Positions 22,724 through 31,844 of a stretch of DNA of 64,000 bases are shown one piece after another. The stretch is taken from the NCBI RefSeq assembly GCF_000340215.1, contig NW_006921537.1, positions 2,445,011 to 2,509,010 of the forward strand. Direction: 5' to 3'. Within the stretch, counting starts at the first letter, position 1. Every line of letters begins with the position of its first letter. The translations under genes and the position numbers were made by a program. The notes beneath the pieces were generated by a model that saw only the letters and a program-made list of their open reading frames with translations, searched no databases and was not told the origin of the DNA. The stretch is from Pseudocercospora fijiensis CIRAD86 (Eukaryota; Ascomycota; Dothideomycetes; Mycosphaerellales; Mycosphaerellaceae).

Positions 22724-23983
22724 CTATCTGCCGTACTTTGATGGAATCGTCTTCATTTGATCAGCTGGATTACCTTGAAGGCCAAGAAGATCATAGATCC
22801 ATTTCAAAATGATAAAGAATGACTCTGGCTCGCCCATGTGCTTTCTGTCTGCAACGAAGCGGACCTCTTTCGGCGGGCCATGCTGTAGCGCAAGGTAGTA
22901 ATCATCGATTGGGAAAATCTCATCATTCACACCATTCACAAGCAACAGCTTAGTACACACTGGCTTGTCCAGAGTGCCATCCTCCAGCAGACTGAACTTC
23001 ATCGCCTCTTTCTTGAATTTCTCCAAGTCATCTCCATAACCAAACTTGTATGCCAAGGTTGTGGCAAGGTCAAATGGATACTCCAGATGATTGACGCACG
23101 ACAACCACTCCTTGTCGAACATATAGTGGCAGCCCCCACCGAGTGACACAACTCCAGTAAGCCTGTTTGGATGAGTATAGGCTACTCGGAGGGCATAGAA
23201 TCCACCAGTGCTGAAAGCCCACAAAGCCTTCCGAGTCTGGTCAATCTCGGCTTGAGCATCGATCCAGTCAAATAGGGAAGAGAATGCGCGGTCAGGACTG
23301 GTGGGATCACTAGGATCGGCGGGAGAGTCTCCTGTACCCGGAATCTCCAGAATCATTACAGCAACACCTTTCTGCGACCACCCTTCGATCCAGACTGCGA
23401 GCTCAGTCCGGTACCCATCAAGTCCGGTCAGAATTATCACAAGCGGAACAGAATTATCTGCCGAAGTGCCTGGCGGCAAGTGGTAGTACACTGGAATCTC
23501 CTTTCCTTCATGTGGAAGACCATGCTTGTGTGGGATGAGGACTTCGTTCGTAGGTCTATCTCGCAAAAGGAGGCCTTTCTGAGCAGCTTTCTTCCCTTCT
23601 AACCAAGCATGCCGCTGCTTCTCTGATCGAGGGGCTGGAAAGCGCGAGATGCGGTAGACGGCACTTGCTCGCATATAGTACTCAGAAGCCTTTGCCTTGT
23701 CACCTGCCTTCTCCGCCTTGTCGGCCTCTGCGAGCAGTTCTTCAGCCTTGGGTACAAACGCTTCGGCATACTTGTCCCAGTCATACGGCTCTCTGTGTCC
23801 CTCTTCGATCAGTCTTTCTGCAATAGGCACGAAATCTTCGTGTGCATTAAACATGAAAGGATACAGGCCGAGCTTGCTGGGCTGCTCCCACTTGGTCTTC
23901 CACAATGCTTCGAAGCTTTCATGGTGCTTAGCGGGTGTGCTCAAGGCATGCTGAATGAAGAACTTGCCGCCAGGTGCTGCCAT
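22724..23983 (-). CDS. Ayg1-like alpha/beta hydrolase
   Basis: An intact 419-residue protein if translation starts at the ATG at 23983 (ACCATGG context). An in-frame ATG 81 bp upstream (24064) would add 27 unlikely residues. The family includes Aspergillus Ayg1 and Wangiella Yg1, which shorten a heptaketide naphthopyrone to tetrahydroxynaphthalene in DHN-melanin synthesis. Length fits the family (about 400). An N-terminal helical lid spans about 1-135 and the alpha/beta hydrolase core about 160-400. The nucleophile Ser258 lies in WAFSTGGF, with Asp354 in NGVNDEIFP and His382 in DRKHMGEP, the expected order and spacing of a catalytic triad. The oxyanion region is near LTGLDG (186-190). The gene ends in a normal TAG. 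No polyketide synthase or other melanin gene lies nearby, so it could instead serve another aryl-ketide substrate. Cytosolic: no signal peptide. Confidence 0.9.
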   Translation of the reverse strand: MAAPGGKFFIQHALSTPAKHHESFEALWKTKWEQPSKLGLYPFMFNAHEDFVPIAERLIEEGHREPYDWDKYAEAFVPKAEELLAEADKAEKAGDKAKASEYYMRASAVYRISRFPAPRSEKQRHAWLEGKKAAQKGLLLRDRPTNEVLIPHKHGLPHEGKEIPVYYHLPPGTSADNSVPLVIILTGLDGYRTELAVWIEGWSQKGVAVMILEIPGTGDSPADPSDPTSPDRAFSSLFDWIDAQAEIDQTRKALWAFSTGGFYALRVAYTHPNRLTGVVSLGGGCHYMFDKEWLSCVNHLEYPFDLATTLAYKFGYGDDLEKFKKEAMKFSLLEDGTLDKPVCTKLLLVNGVNDEIFPIDDYYLALQHGPPKEVRFVADRKHMGEPESFFIILKWIYDLLGLQGNPADQMKTIPSKYGR

Positions 23984-24885
23984 GGTCCGAACACGTTCTG
24001 TTGTTGGTGGTAACAGAAGCGGTGGATGCTCAAGGCGCGTCCAACGTCCACAATGGCCCCACATTGGCAGCTTGGGTCGTCATGATTCGCTACCTCCTTC
24101 TCAGGCTCTTCATAGTGACTTCTTCCGCCACGCACGCACCTTCCATACTGTAGATTGCCATCACTTTCATTCTCTTTATAGTTTAGCGGCTTGAAGAAGT
24201 CTTCTGTAAAGAGCCTGAGGACAAATGTCGCAAAGCGAGCCATTCTAACCTTATGAGTATACAGTCTGGATTGAGTAACTCAACAACTACGCATTATCAC
24301 CAAAAGTCATATTAGAATCGCACCTAGCTATCATTGCAACGAGGAAGACTTCTCATACATTGATGAGTATATCTGCAAAGCTGCACAAATGAAAACTACA
24401 AAACACCGTGTCTACAGAAACGTTATAATTCAGCCAGCTTCCTCGCAGGCTTGAGAACAACAGGTACCAAACCTCAACCTGCGAGACAAAGATATGAGCT
24501 TGCTCAGAATAATCGGCTCTACAAGCTCTAGCCCTTCGTATGATCCAGATTGGCCGTGCAAGGAGTAGTAAGCAGGTGCAGTATCAGTTAAAGATCAGTG
24601 TGGAAGGTGCGTATTGTGCCTGCCTCTGCTACTTGCGTTCAACTAGGAAGGGGCTGAAACGGAGATAGATGATTCGTTGAGTGGAGACCCCAGGAAAATG
24701 GCGGTCCAATCTTTCCAACGACTGCAACTTCGCTCTTCATCACGAGTCACGCCATTCGCGTACATCCTTCACATCCGTCTCGACAATTATTGCGCAGAGC
24801 CAGACAAGCCGGAGACACCCGTTCACTTACCATAACACTCCTCGCGCAGGGTGGGCGAGGCAGATTTGCGCGAGAGCTCGGCAGC
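23984..24885. promoter_or_regulatory. Divergent promoter region between the Ayg1-like and DUF6314-like genes
   Basis: About 900 bp of normal-composition DNA separate two genes read away from each other. A 100-codon frame on the minus strand (to 24243) overlaps the hydrolase leader and is more likely leader sequence than a gene. No clear operator can be named. Confidence 0.5.
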
Positions 24886-25437
24886 ATGAGTGCAAAGACT
24901 CCCGTCGCAGCCATATTCGATGCACTGAAAGGCTCCTGGAGGCTTCGGCGGTCCTTGAACAGCAGCCTTTCGGGCTTTCCTTCCGGCACGTTCGAAGGCG
25001 TTGCTACCTTCACGCCGCGAACACCAACAGCACATTCATCCGCCGGAGAGCTTGTATACGCAGAACGAGGGGAGCTCAAAACTGATAATGGCTTTACGCT
25101 GAAGGCAAATCGGAAGTATGTATACAGATACAGTGCCGATGAGGACAAAATCAGTGCCTGGTTCGTCAAGGAAGACACCAAAGCCGAGGACGGCAAGGAA
25201 GAAGTTGATTATCTTTTCCATGATCTTGAGGTCTCTTCTGAAGCTGGAGCTCTCACTGGCCGAGGCGAACATCTTTGCCAGCTTGACATGTACTGGGCTT
25301 ACTACGAGTTCAGAATCCCCGAGAGCGGCGAGATGGATGTTTTTGGAGTACGCTACAAGGTGAAGGGCCCCGAGAAGGACTACACCAGTGACACCGCGTA
25401 CGAGAGGACCTTCTCCAGTGATGTGGCGGTTCTGTGA
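24886..25437 (+). CDS. DUF6314-like protein, 183 residues
   Basis: The ATG at 24886 has an A at -3. The open frame extends 96 bases upstream but without an ATG. The protein has the layout I associate with the DUF6314 family. It opens with FDALKGSWRLRRSL (11-24), then FPSGTFEGVATFTP (31-44), GELVYAERGEL (54-64) and KANRKYVYRY (73-82). Near the end comes GRGEHLCQLDMYWAYYEF (125-142), in which His129, Cys131 and Asp134 are spaced as in a ligand- or metal-binding motif. A C-terminal YKVKGPEKDYTSDTAYER follows (157-174). The fold is expected to be a small beta-barrel, and function is not established. No signal peptide and no introns. It lies about 190 bp upstream of the F-box-like gene on the same strand. 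Confidence 0.72.
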   Translation: MSAKTPVAAIFDALKGSWRLRRSLNSSLSGFPSGTFEGVATFTPRTPTAHSSAGELVYAERGELKTDNGFTLKANRKYVYRYSADEDKISAWFVKEDTKAEDGKEEVDYLFHDLEVSSEAGALTGRGEHLCQLDMYWAYYEFRIPESGEMDVFGVRYKVKGPEKDYTSDTAYERTFSSDVAVL

Positions 25438-25629
25438 GAATGAAGCCGCGTTGAGTTCCGGCAGCCTTCACTGTAGGTCAGCACCACGATCCGTGTCCTA
25501 TACAGCTTCTCTCCTTATTGCATAGCTCATGTTTGCAAAGCATATTCATCGTGGTAAAACGCAGAGATATGTTTCTCGCTAAGGTGCTCCCTGACCAGCA
25601 TCTCATCGGTCTCTGCACAGTCCTGCATC

Positions 25630-27876
25630 ATGACCTCCCCATTCGAGGACGTATTGGCAGGCGACAAGGGCCAGATTCGCTCAACTCTCTTCAACTTCCT
25701 GAATGACGGCGCTTCCCTCTATCAACTGCGATCAGTGTCTCGCACACTGAAGAGCGTCGTCGACAGCTGCCCGATGGGCCTCTTCCGGCAGCTATATATC
25801 CATTTGCCTTTTCCGAAGCCACAGGCAATTAGCGAACCTGCTGGTGTACTCGCATCTCAGACACCTCGCAATGGCAAGAAGAAATCCACGAAATACATGA
25901 TCTCCCACAATCTGCCAAGCCTTTGGAATATTGCTCCACTGTGCACCTCTCTCACGATAAAGGTCATGTACGGTACATCCCGGTCGCCATACGAGCTCGG
26001 CGACTCACTAGCACGCGTCAAAATGGTACAAAAAACGGCGGAGAAACGGCGCACATCCATGAATTCATTGCAGAGAAGGATGTGGAAAGCACGTCACGAG
26101 CCATATCAGGAACCTGAAAATTCCATGGCCTTGACCGTGCCTCAACAGGAAACGATGTCACACGACGAGTGGACACTGGATCTATACAATTGGGAGAGTA
26201 TCTTTCGCTCATTGAGACGCCTCGTCCAGCTTACCCTCTCCGTCAATGGCGATCCAGCTTGGCCTGGCCGCACAAATGTAGAGCAACTCGTCAACATGCT
26301 GCGCATAGGCTTAGAGCGTGGGCAGCCGCCGAACCTCAGGACGATCACCCTGGACCCGATACACGCTGCAGGCTTGATTCACCTTCGCTGGAATGGCTTC
26401 GCGGCTTTTGTGGAGAGACCTTTCCGTCCACCACACGATAGTGCCGGCATCCCTCCACCACGACACAATGCTGAAATTTGGACCAAACTCATGACGCTGG
26501 ACCTTAGGATACGCAACCCCACAGCTACAAAATCGCTGACTATCAACCAAACGACCATGACACTGAAGCTGCTGGAGGATTATTTGCGAAGCTTCTCCCG
26601 CAACCTGCGATGCTTGCGCTTCATCTGGCTTGATGCTGCCGGACCAAGCCCGTTAGCACTTGACGAACAAGAATCCTTGCAAGAGCGTCGCTCAATCACC
26701 TGGCCAAGACTCGCAGAGCTTTGCCTGGGCAATACTACAGAGCTAGACCACACAATCGAATTACTACCAGTGCTGGCGCCAAATGTGACAACATTCAAAG
26801 TTCTTCGTGATTCTTTCTGCTCTGTTCGGACCATTCCGCAATCGTCGAAAGTATGGATGACTGCATTTGACCGATCCTCTGGCCAAATTCACCCTGCAAT
26901 CGTGACGGCATCCAGCAGAAACGTTTCGAATCACAGAAAGTCTCTCCTAGCAAGACGAAAGGTGCCAGCATTCTCATTGAACAGGCCGTTCTCTCAAGCT
27001 TCTGCGGTTCCCCCTGCCCTCAGCATTCCCGAGAAGCTAGCAAAGAAAACTGTGATAGTCAGAAAGTGGGTGCCCCATCCCGCTTTCAGACCCACCGCCA
27101 GGACCTCTGAAAGTAAAAATCAGCGGCTTAGTACGGGCGATCCAGACTTACTCACTCCGAGACCCTTCGAAAGCTCAACATCCAGCTTAGCCGGTACAGA
27201 ACCAAGTATGAATGGCCTCGCGAGCGTAAATGAAGAGCTCACCGCCGACCTCACGAATATGCTGGACTATGAGGACGTAGACACGGGAACAAGATCTGCT
27301 TATACTCCTTCGCAAAGTCCCTCAATCGTACGCAAGTATTCTGCTTTCAACAATGCCCTCACATCCTATGCAAACCAGCGTAGCACCTCCGTGCAACGAA
27401 AGCAAGTCGAAGCTCCAAGCGTGACGGGAGTGCCATCAAGCCCCAGGCGATTGGTAAAGCACGTACCCCTTTCTAGCGCTGTCGCCGAATACGAGCAGAG
27501 ATGGCAACAATCATTGCCGCAAAAGCAGTCTCGGGGCCGAGAGCCGCCGCCTGTCCCGTCAATGATCTCTCCAGCACTCGAAACGTGTAGTTTCAATAGT
27601 GACTTGCCTTCGAACTCCGGCCTTCTGAGAATTCCCGGAGACACACGATGGTCTCTATCATCGCCTACCAGCTACTATTCGAGCGAAGACACGGAACCAA
27701 ACGCGGTCGATGCTACTTTGAAACCCAGGATTCCCAGCAGTGTCGACAGCCAGGAAAACGGTTGGATTCACCTCAGAGAGAGCATCGCGACCGCGAGCTC
27801 AGTTGCAAGCAGACCTCTTAGCAAATTCATGTCAGCTTTGAGGCGGGATGGAGCGCCACCGAAGATCCGGAAGTGA
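25630..27876 (+). CDS. F-box/LRR-like protein, 748 residues
   Basis: Intact, intronless, ATG at 25630, TGA stop. Residues about 15-60 look like a divergent F-box: hydrophobic and Leu-rich, with LFNFLNDGASLYQLRSVSRT followed by a conserved-type Cys-Pro. Residues about 190-400 contain leucine-rich strands spaced like LRRs (LRRLVQLTLSV, LMTLDLRIRN, LRCLRFIWLDA, LAELCLG). From about 410 to the end the chain is Ser/Pro/Arg-rich and probably disordered, with several basic patches. F-box proteins recruit targets to SCF ubiquitin ligases. Here the Skp1-binding role is inferred from the weak F-box only. No LRR consensus is strong enough to name a subfamily, so a lineage-specific protein without ligase role remains possible. 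Confidence 0.75.
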   Translation: MTSPFEDVLAGDKGQIRSTLFNFLNDGASLYQLRSVSRTLKSVVDSCPMGLFRQLYIHLPFPKPQAISEPAGVLASQTPRNGKKKSTKYMISHNLPSLWNIAPLCTSLTIKVMYGTSRSPYELGDSLARVKMVQKTAEKRRTSMNSLQRRMWKARHEPYQEPENSMALTVPQQETMSHDEWTLDLYNWESIFRSLRRLVQLTLSVNGDPAWPGRTNVEQLVNMLRIGLERGQPPNLRTITLDPIHAAGLIHLRWNGFAAFVERPFRPPHDSAGIPPPRHNAEIWTKLMTLDLRIRNPTATKSLTINQTTMTLKLLEDYLRSFSRNLRCLRFIWLDAAGPSPLALDEQESLQERRSITWPRLAELCLGNTTELDHTIELLPVLAPNVTTFKVLRDSFCSVRTIPQSSKVWMTAFDRSSGQIHPAIVTASSRNVSNHRKSLLARRKVPAFSLNRPFSQASAVPPALSIPEKLAKKTVIVRKWVPHPAFRPTARTSESKNQRLSTGDPDLLTPRPFESSTSSLAGTEPSMNGLASVNEELTADLTNMLDYEDVDTGTRSAYTPSQSPSIVRKYSAFNNALTSYANQRSTSVQRKQVEAPSVTGVPSSPRRLVKHVPLSSAVAEYEQRWQQSLPQKQSRGREPPPVPSMISPALETCSFNSDLPSNSGLLRIPGDTRWSLSSPTSYYSSEDTEPNAVDATLKPRIPSSVDSQENGWIHLRESIATASSVASRPLSKFMSALRRDGAPPKIRK

Positions 27877-28085
27877 CGCGAAGATATCTGCAACGTCAGG
27901 AGTGTTCGGCAGCATTCATTCAGCAGACGACCAATGGTTTCGAAGTTTATATAGGGCTTTGTGTGGATTTCTTCTGAGCGCTTGTCTATGTGGGAAAGCA
28001 ATCCAAAGCTGATTTCAAAAGGCCTGCCTCCTGGCGTTGTTCGAAATCTGTGGGCTACTACCTAGCACATACTCATCCCTTCACG

Positions 28086-28466
28086 ATGTCTAACCAAAAA
28101 GACAAGAAACAAGACGTTGCGACAGCACAGCCCTCACTGCAGGAGTTGCTTAATCCAAAGGGAAAGGCAACCACTTCGAACCGAGATTCACAATTCGATA
28201 GCATCTTTGGACGCCCAACAGTCTACAGCGAAGCAGCCGAACGCGAAAAGAGAGACACCGCAGCAGGTGCACGCGAGAAAGCATGATCTGAGATTGACAT
28301 CAAGTTGAGAGATGTCAATTACCAGATTCAGGCAGTCTCTGAGGAATTTCGGAGAGCAAGCTTCTCTTACACGCCAGGCCACTCAGGGATAGACCGTTAT
28401 GAGAATCAGATCAATGTGTTGAATGAGAAGCGGGCAGCATTGCTTCGAGAGAAAGAAGATGTCTAG
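28086..28466 (+). pseudogene. Small coiled-coil-like protein with one in-frame TGA
   Basis: The ATG at 28086 opens 66 codons (MSNQKDKKQDVATAQPSLQE ...), ended by TGA at 28284-28286. The same frame then stays open for 59 more codons, rich in Glu, Arg, Ile and Leu, to a TAG at 28464-28466. The region after the TGA (EIDIKLRDVNYQIQAVSEEF) has clear coding character and heptad-like spacing. The simplest reading is one protein of 126 residues with an Arg (CGA) changed to TGA. Readthrough is possible, but the base after the stop is not the favourable C of TGA-C. An intron removing only the stop is not apparent. The homologous family was not recognised. It may be a non-functional allele or an assembly error. 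Confidence 0.6.
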
Positions 28467-28618
28467 GATGGTCGGAAGGCAGAAGGTTGTTTGTGTAGTA
28501 GCATAGAGCATAGAACTTTCTGCTCGTGTTATGTAGCAAACTCAATTCGAACTTGAGTGGTTCGTGGTCTTCTCCTCATCTCAGACTCTATTGACAGCCT
28601 ATCAGCCACAAAAGCACC

Positions 28619-29092
28619 ATGTCAAATAGTAACCGAAGCGTTTCCGGTCGGATGACCGCATACAGTGCGAAGCTTGAACAAGAGAGGCTGAATCAAGAAG
28701 CATTGCTTCGATCTACGCACGAACAAATGCTACACGAATTCAGCGTTTCAATGGAATGAGACATTAAAGCAACGAGACACCGAAGCCGCCAAAACCAAAG
28801 CTTGTGCGAAGGCTGGTGAAGAAGACCCCGAGAAGAAGGCCTAGAACTCGCCAAAGCCGTCGACCAGATGGCCAGGCACATTGCCAGGAATGACGCAGGT
28901 ATCCACGATCTGACGCAGAATCTGGAGAAGAGCTGCATCAGATGTACGAAGGCGAAGAGCCATTCGAGGACCTCAAAGATCACATTAATAGGATGCGAGC
29001 GGATCTCAAGGCGCTGCGTAAAGAGAGGGAAGAGTCCGTTCAGAAGGGGCGGGCACTCACTCATGAGTCTTGGTCAAGGGATGAAGGTGCGT
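28619..29092 (+). pseudogene. Coiled-coil protein gene with three single-base frameshifts
   Basis: The ATG at 28619 opens 46 codons (MSNSNRSVSGRMTAYSAKLE ...) that end at TGA 28757. Coding character then continues in other frames. A Trp-Asn-Glu-Thr-Leu-led segment starts at 28752 and ends in TAG near 28841. A segment LELAKAVDQMARHIARNDAG follows (about 28843-28925). Then comes one containing LHQMYEGEEPFEDLKDHINR (to about 29092). Each switch is explained by loss of one base, near 28751, 28840 and 28930. The joined product would be a highly charged coiled coil of about 158 residues. It lies in normal-composition DNA, so RIP did not cause the breaks. It shares the MSN start and charged character with the broken gene just upstream, and both could be relics of related genes. 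Sequencing errors could also explain the shifts. Confidence 0.55.
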
Positions 29093-29330
29093 AGTATGCG
29101 GCTCTGGGGTGCAGGTCTCGGCTGCATACAATGGGTATCATGTCCTTACTAGCTGTTGCAATGCCTAGCTCTCTACAACCGAGTTAGCAAGCACGTCCTC
29201 CCCAAACGCGTTCCTCGCTACCTCTAGCGCTTGCCCTTTGCGAGAGAGAGGCGCGATGCTGCAATCCAACGCACTCAGCTTCTGTCTGATATCATTATCA
29301 AGGCCTCTTTCGAGATGCATCCTATCCTTC

Positions 29331-30140
29331 TCAGCCACCTTTGCGTGGTCCAGTCGGCGTCGCAGTCTTCCTCTGGCTATCCTGCCTCTCTCTGAGCTTC
29401 CTCTTCTCGCCTTCCAATACCTTCTTCGTCCGGTTCAAGACATCCTGTTTGCCAGCAGCTGCAGTACAGTCTGCGACGTCGTATGGCTCTTTAATGATCA
29501 CGGCTTCGTGAGCAATGATCTGCGTATTGTGCCAGCGGACTGGAACATTGCTATCCCGTATGTTAGCCTGCGCATTGGTATCAATGCATGATATGTATGC
29601 TTACACTCTCCTCAAGGCGTCATAAATCGCCTGTCCCTCCGCGCTGACATGCTGGTTTTTATGCAGTTTCTCTGCTTTGAGCTCTTCGATCCTCTTCCTC
29701 TCCCGTTGCTCAAGAAATTTGTGGTCTACCGGTCCAATAGGTAGGAGGGCGCTTGCGAGACCAGCTTCCAGGGGTGCGGAAAGAACAGCGAACTTGTCGA
29801 TTCTGCCGAATGGAATGACGGTGTAGTCTCCTGTCTGCGTGGTCTGCTGCTGAGCGCGAGTATTGATAACGACTAGGCTCAAAGTCGGGTCTGCGGTGAA
29901 AAGGGTGCCCTCGTATTGGGCGGTAGGCGCTGTGGTTGTGATTCTCACTCTGGTTTGCGGACTTGCGTCAGCCATTGAAAGCATGGATATATGTGTAGCC
30001 TTCACTCCTCACCTGGCTCCCATAGCCTTCTCTAAGGCCTCATTGCCATTGTCTGGCGTGGGTGTAGCCGACTTTGGCGTTGCGACTTGAGCTTTGTTTC
30101 CTGTTACTGCCACGCTGTTCCGCTTCGTGGCATCCGCCAT
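29331..30140 (-). CDS. LSM12: Lsm12-type protein (LSm plus anticodon-binding-like domain), three exons
   Basis: Three exons on the minus strand: 30013-30140, 29605-29949 and 29331-29550. The introns are 63 and 54 bp with GTGAGG...CAG and GTAAGC...TAG ends and CTGAC/CTAAC branch sites. The spliced product has 230 residues. Residues 1-42 are a Thr/Pro-rich head (MADATKRNSV ...). Residues about 43-105 form the LSm domain (ARVRITTTAPTAQYEGTLFT). Residues about 125-220 form the AD domain, with GQAIYDALRRV joined to NVPVRWHNTQIIAHEAVIIK across the second intron, and the chain ends PTGPRKGG. Lsm12 proteins act with ataxin-2/Pbp1-type partners on translation and RNA control in the cytoplasm. A second ATG lies one codon upstream (30143), and 30140 has the better context. 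The domain order and length fit the family. Confidence 0.92.
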
Positions 30141-30143
30141 CAT

Positions 30144-30549
30144 ACAATTTGCAGAAAATGCTCTGAAGCTCGTTGCCAAAGTCTTCTACAGTATGCTCCT
30201 GGGTATCTTAGCGCCTAGCTCCTGCGTACCGTCTATGGCAATCCCCTGAGATCTGAGTATGGCAGTAAGGCCACGCTTAGCCGCGGAACTCGCGTGCTAC
30301 GGGTACATCCAGGATTGGGGTTGGAAAAGCAGAGCTAACGAGTGACGAGAATGGTATTCCTCCTATTGCACAGCTTCGAAATCGCTTGACAAGGTGTTCT
30401 GATGGCGCGAGAGAGAATGTTACAACATTGCTGCTGTTGCGCGGTCTTGGAGTTGGCGGGTAGGCGGGTAGGCGGGTAGGCAGGACCTGGCCTGACGTAC
30501 ACACGGGCCCGTGGCTTGACTTGGCGCTTGCTACAAACATTATATGTGA
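30144..30549. promoter_or_regulatory. Upstream region of LSM12
   Basis: Normal-composition DNA that should hold the LSM12 promoter. It has a short 9-bp tandem repeat of the type GGCGGGTAG at about 30457-30483. Otherwise nothing distinct is seen. The hAT-like insertion starts at 30558. Confidence 0.4.
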
Positions 30550-30557
30550 GTTCTAAC
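30550..30557. repeat. Target-site duplication, left copy
   Basis: GTTCTAAC, repeated exactly at 31235-31242 on the other side of the hAT-like element. Confidence 0.85.
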
Positions 30558-31234
30558 CTATCTCCACTCAGACTAGTAACAAAGGGTTGTTGGTATAGCT
30601 ACATACCAACTTAGTCACTATAAGCCACTATAGAAATAAACTCCCGTATAGACTATATAATACCCTTTATTACTAGTCTAATCCGCTTCTATCGGGATTT
30701 AGTACGCGTATATAAATAAAACGACTCGAATTTTTTTTAAAGAAAGAATACGCAATACCTAGACCGAAATTCGAAAATCCGCTATAGTAGCGACCTAGAT
30801 AATACTTTATATATACTAATTACTATTTTTTATTCCTTAGACGATAGCCCTATTTAGGAAAATCGAATATAATCTAAAAACCGAATACGCTCGGCTATAT
30901 AGAAGGCTACTCCGTACCGCGACAACTATAACGATAAGAATACGTACTATTTAGACCGTAATTTAAAAAAGTACTACTAGGTAGGCCTAGATAATTATAT
31001 TATCTAGAGCCGCTACTATATATTATATATTAATTTGTATTCCTATATAAACAGCTAAGATACGATAGAAACGGCCTAGACTAGAGATAGGATCTCTATA
31101 ATCTAAACGCTAATTGGCTATACGCTACACTTTAGCTACATACTATGCTACACACTATACTACACACACATACCAAAATACTACCTACCTATATACCCTC
31201 AAATAATCCTATCTCTGGTCTGGTCTCGAGATAG
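30558..31234. mobile_element. Non-autonomous hAT-like element (MITE), RIP-degraded
   Basis: This 677-bp insertion is bounded by the 8-bp direct duplication GTTCTAAC (30550-30557 and 31235-31242), a length typical of the hAT superfamily. Its ends are inverted repeats starting CTATCTC, with further imperfect match (CTATCTCCACTCAGAC versus CTATCTCGAGACCAGAC). It has no coding frame. The interior is CA/TG-poor and TA-rich, in contrast to both flanks, so RIP stopped at its borders. Confidence 0.85.
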
Positions 31235-31242
31235 GTTCTAAC
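31235..31242. repeat. Target-site duplication, right copy
   Basis: GTTCTAAC, identical to 30550-30557. Confidence 0.85.
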
Positions 31243-31844
31243 TGCATGTGCACTCCTCAACCACATCCGTCCCCTTAGTCTCCGTCACAAACAACATTCT
31301 CTGGCCGGCCAGTCGTCTGAGATGCTCACCGATGAATCTTCGGTAGCTGTCTTGTAGTGACCATGGCATACATGTCGCTCAAGTTTTCGGTTGGTCGTGT
31401 CCATGTTGGATAAGCGCCTATGCGAGCGTTCTGGAACACAGACACGCCATTATCGAACCCAGGATCGGGAACCCCCCATCTTTCGGCACATATTCGCTGC
31501 CGCAAGCAATCAATTTATTAGGGGAAAGGCTTGACGAAGCGTATGGGAGGAAGCCAAGACGGCTAAGATTCTTGGTACCGAGAGAATGCATGAGGGCTCC
31601 CGAATACGATTCGACTTCATTCATATCCGGACTTATCCGGTCTATTGCTCATACGTTCTCTGCATGTTGCGCTGCCATAAGACTTTCCAAATTTGGTCGT
31701 CCTCATTGATATTCGGGCCTTCATGGGCGCCGATTAATTGCACAAGCTTAGGGTATAAGTTGCTACGCCTCGAGGCCAGACTTCTTGATATAGAAGACTA
31801 GTCATATCACAAGATCACATCTTACCAGCGGTGCCAAGCTGCTG
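31243..31844. other. Intergenic, 3' of the Zn2Cys6 regulator gene
   Basis: Normal-composition DNA. Short frames on both strands lack ATG-supported coding character. It likely contains the 3' untranslated region of the regulator gene. No gene seen. Confidence 0.4.

Noticed and set aside
23941..24243. 100-codon minus-strand frame before the Ayg1-like gene
   Set aside because: It overlaps the hydrolase start in another frame and shows no domain; more likely leader sequence.
29172..29363. Alternative minus-strand frame downstream of and overlapping LSM12 exon 3, with coiled-coil-like residues
   Set aside because: LSM12 ends naturally at PRKGG with the expected length. The other frame has no splice link and no family match, though I cannot exclude a second small gene.
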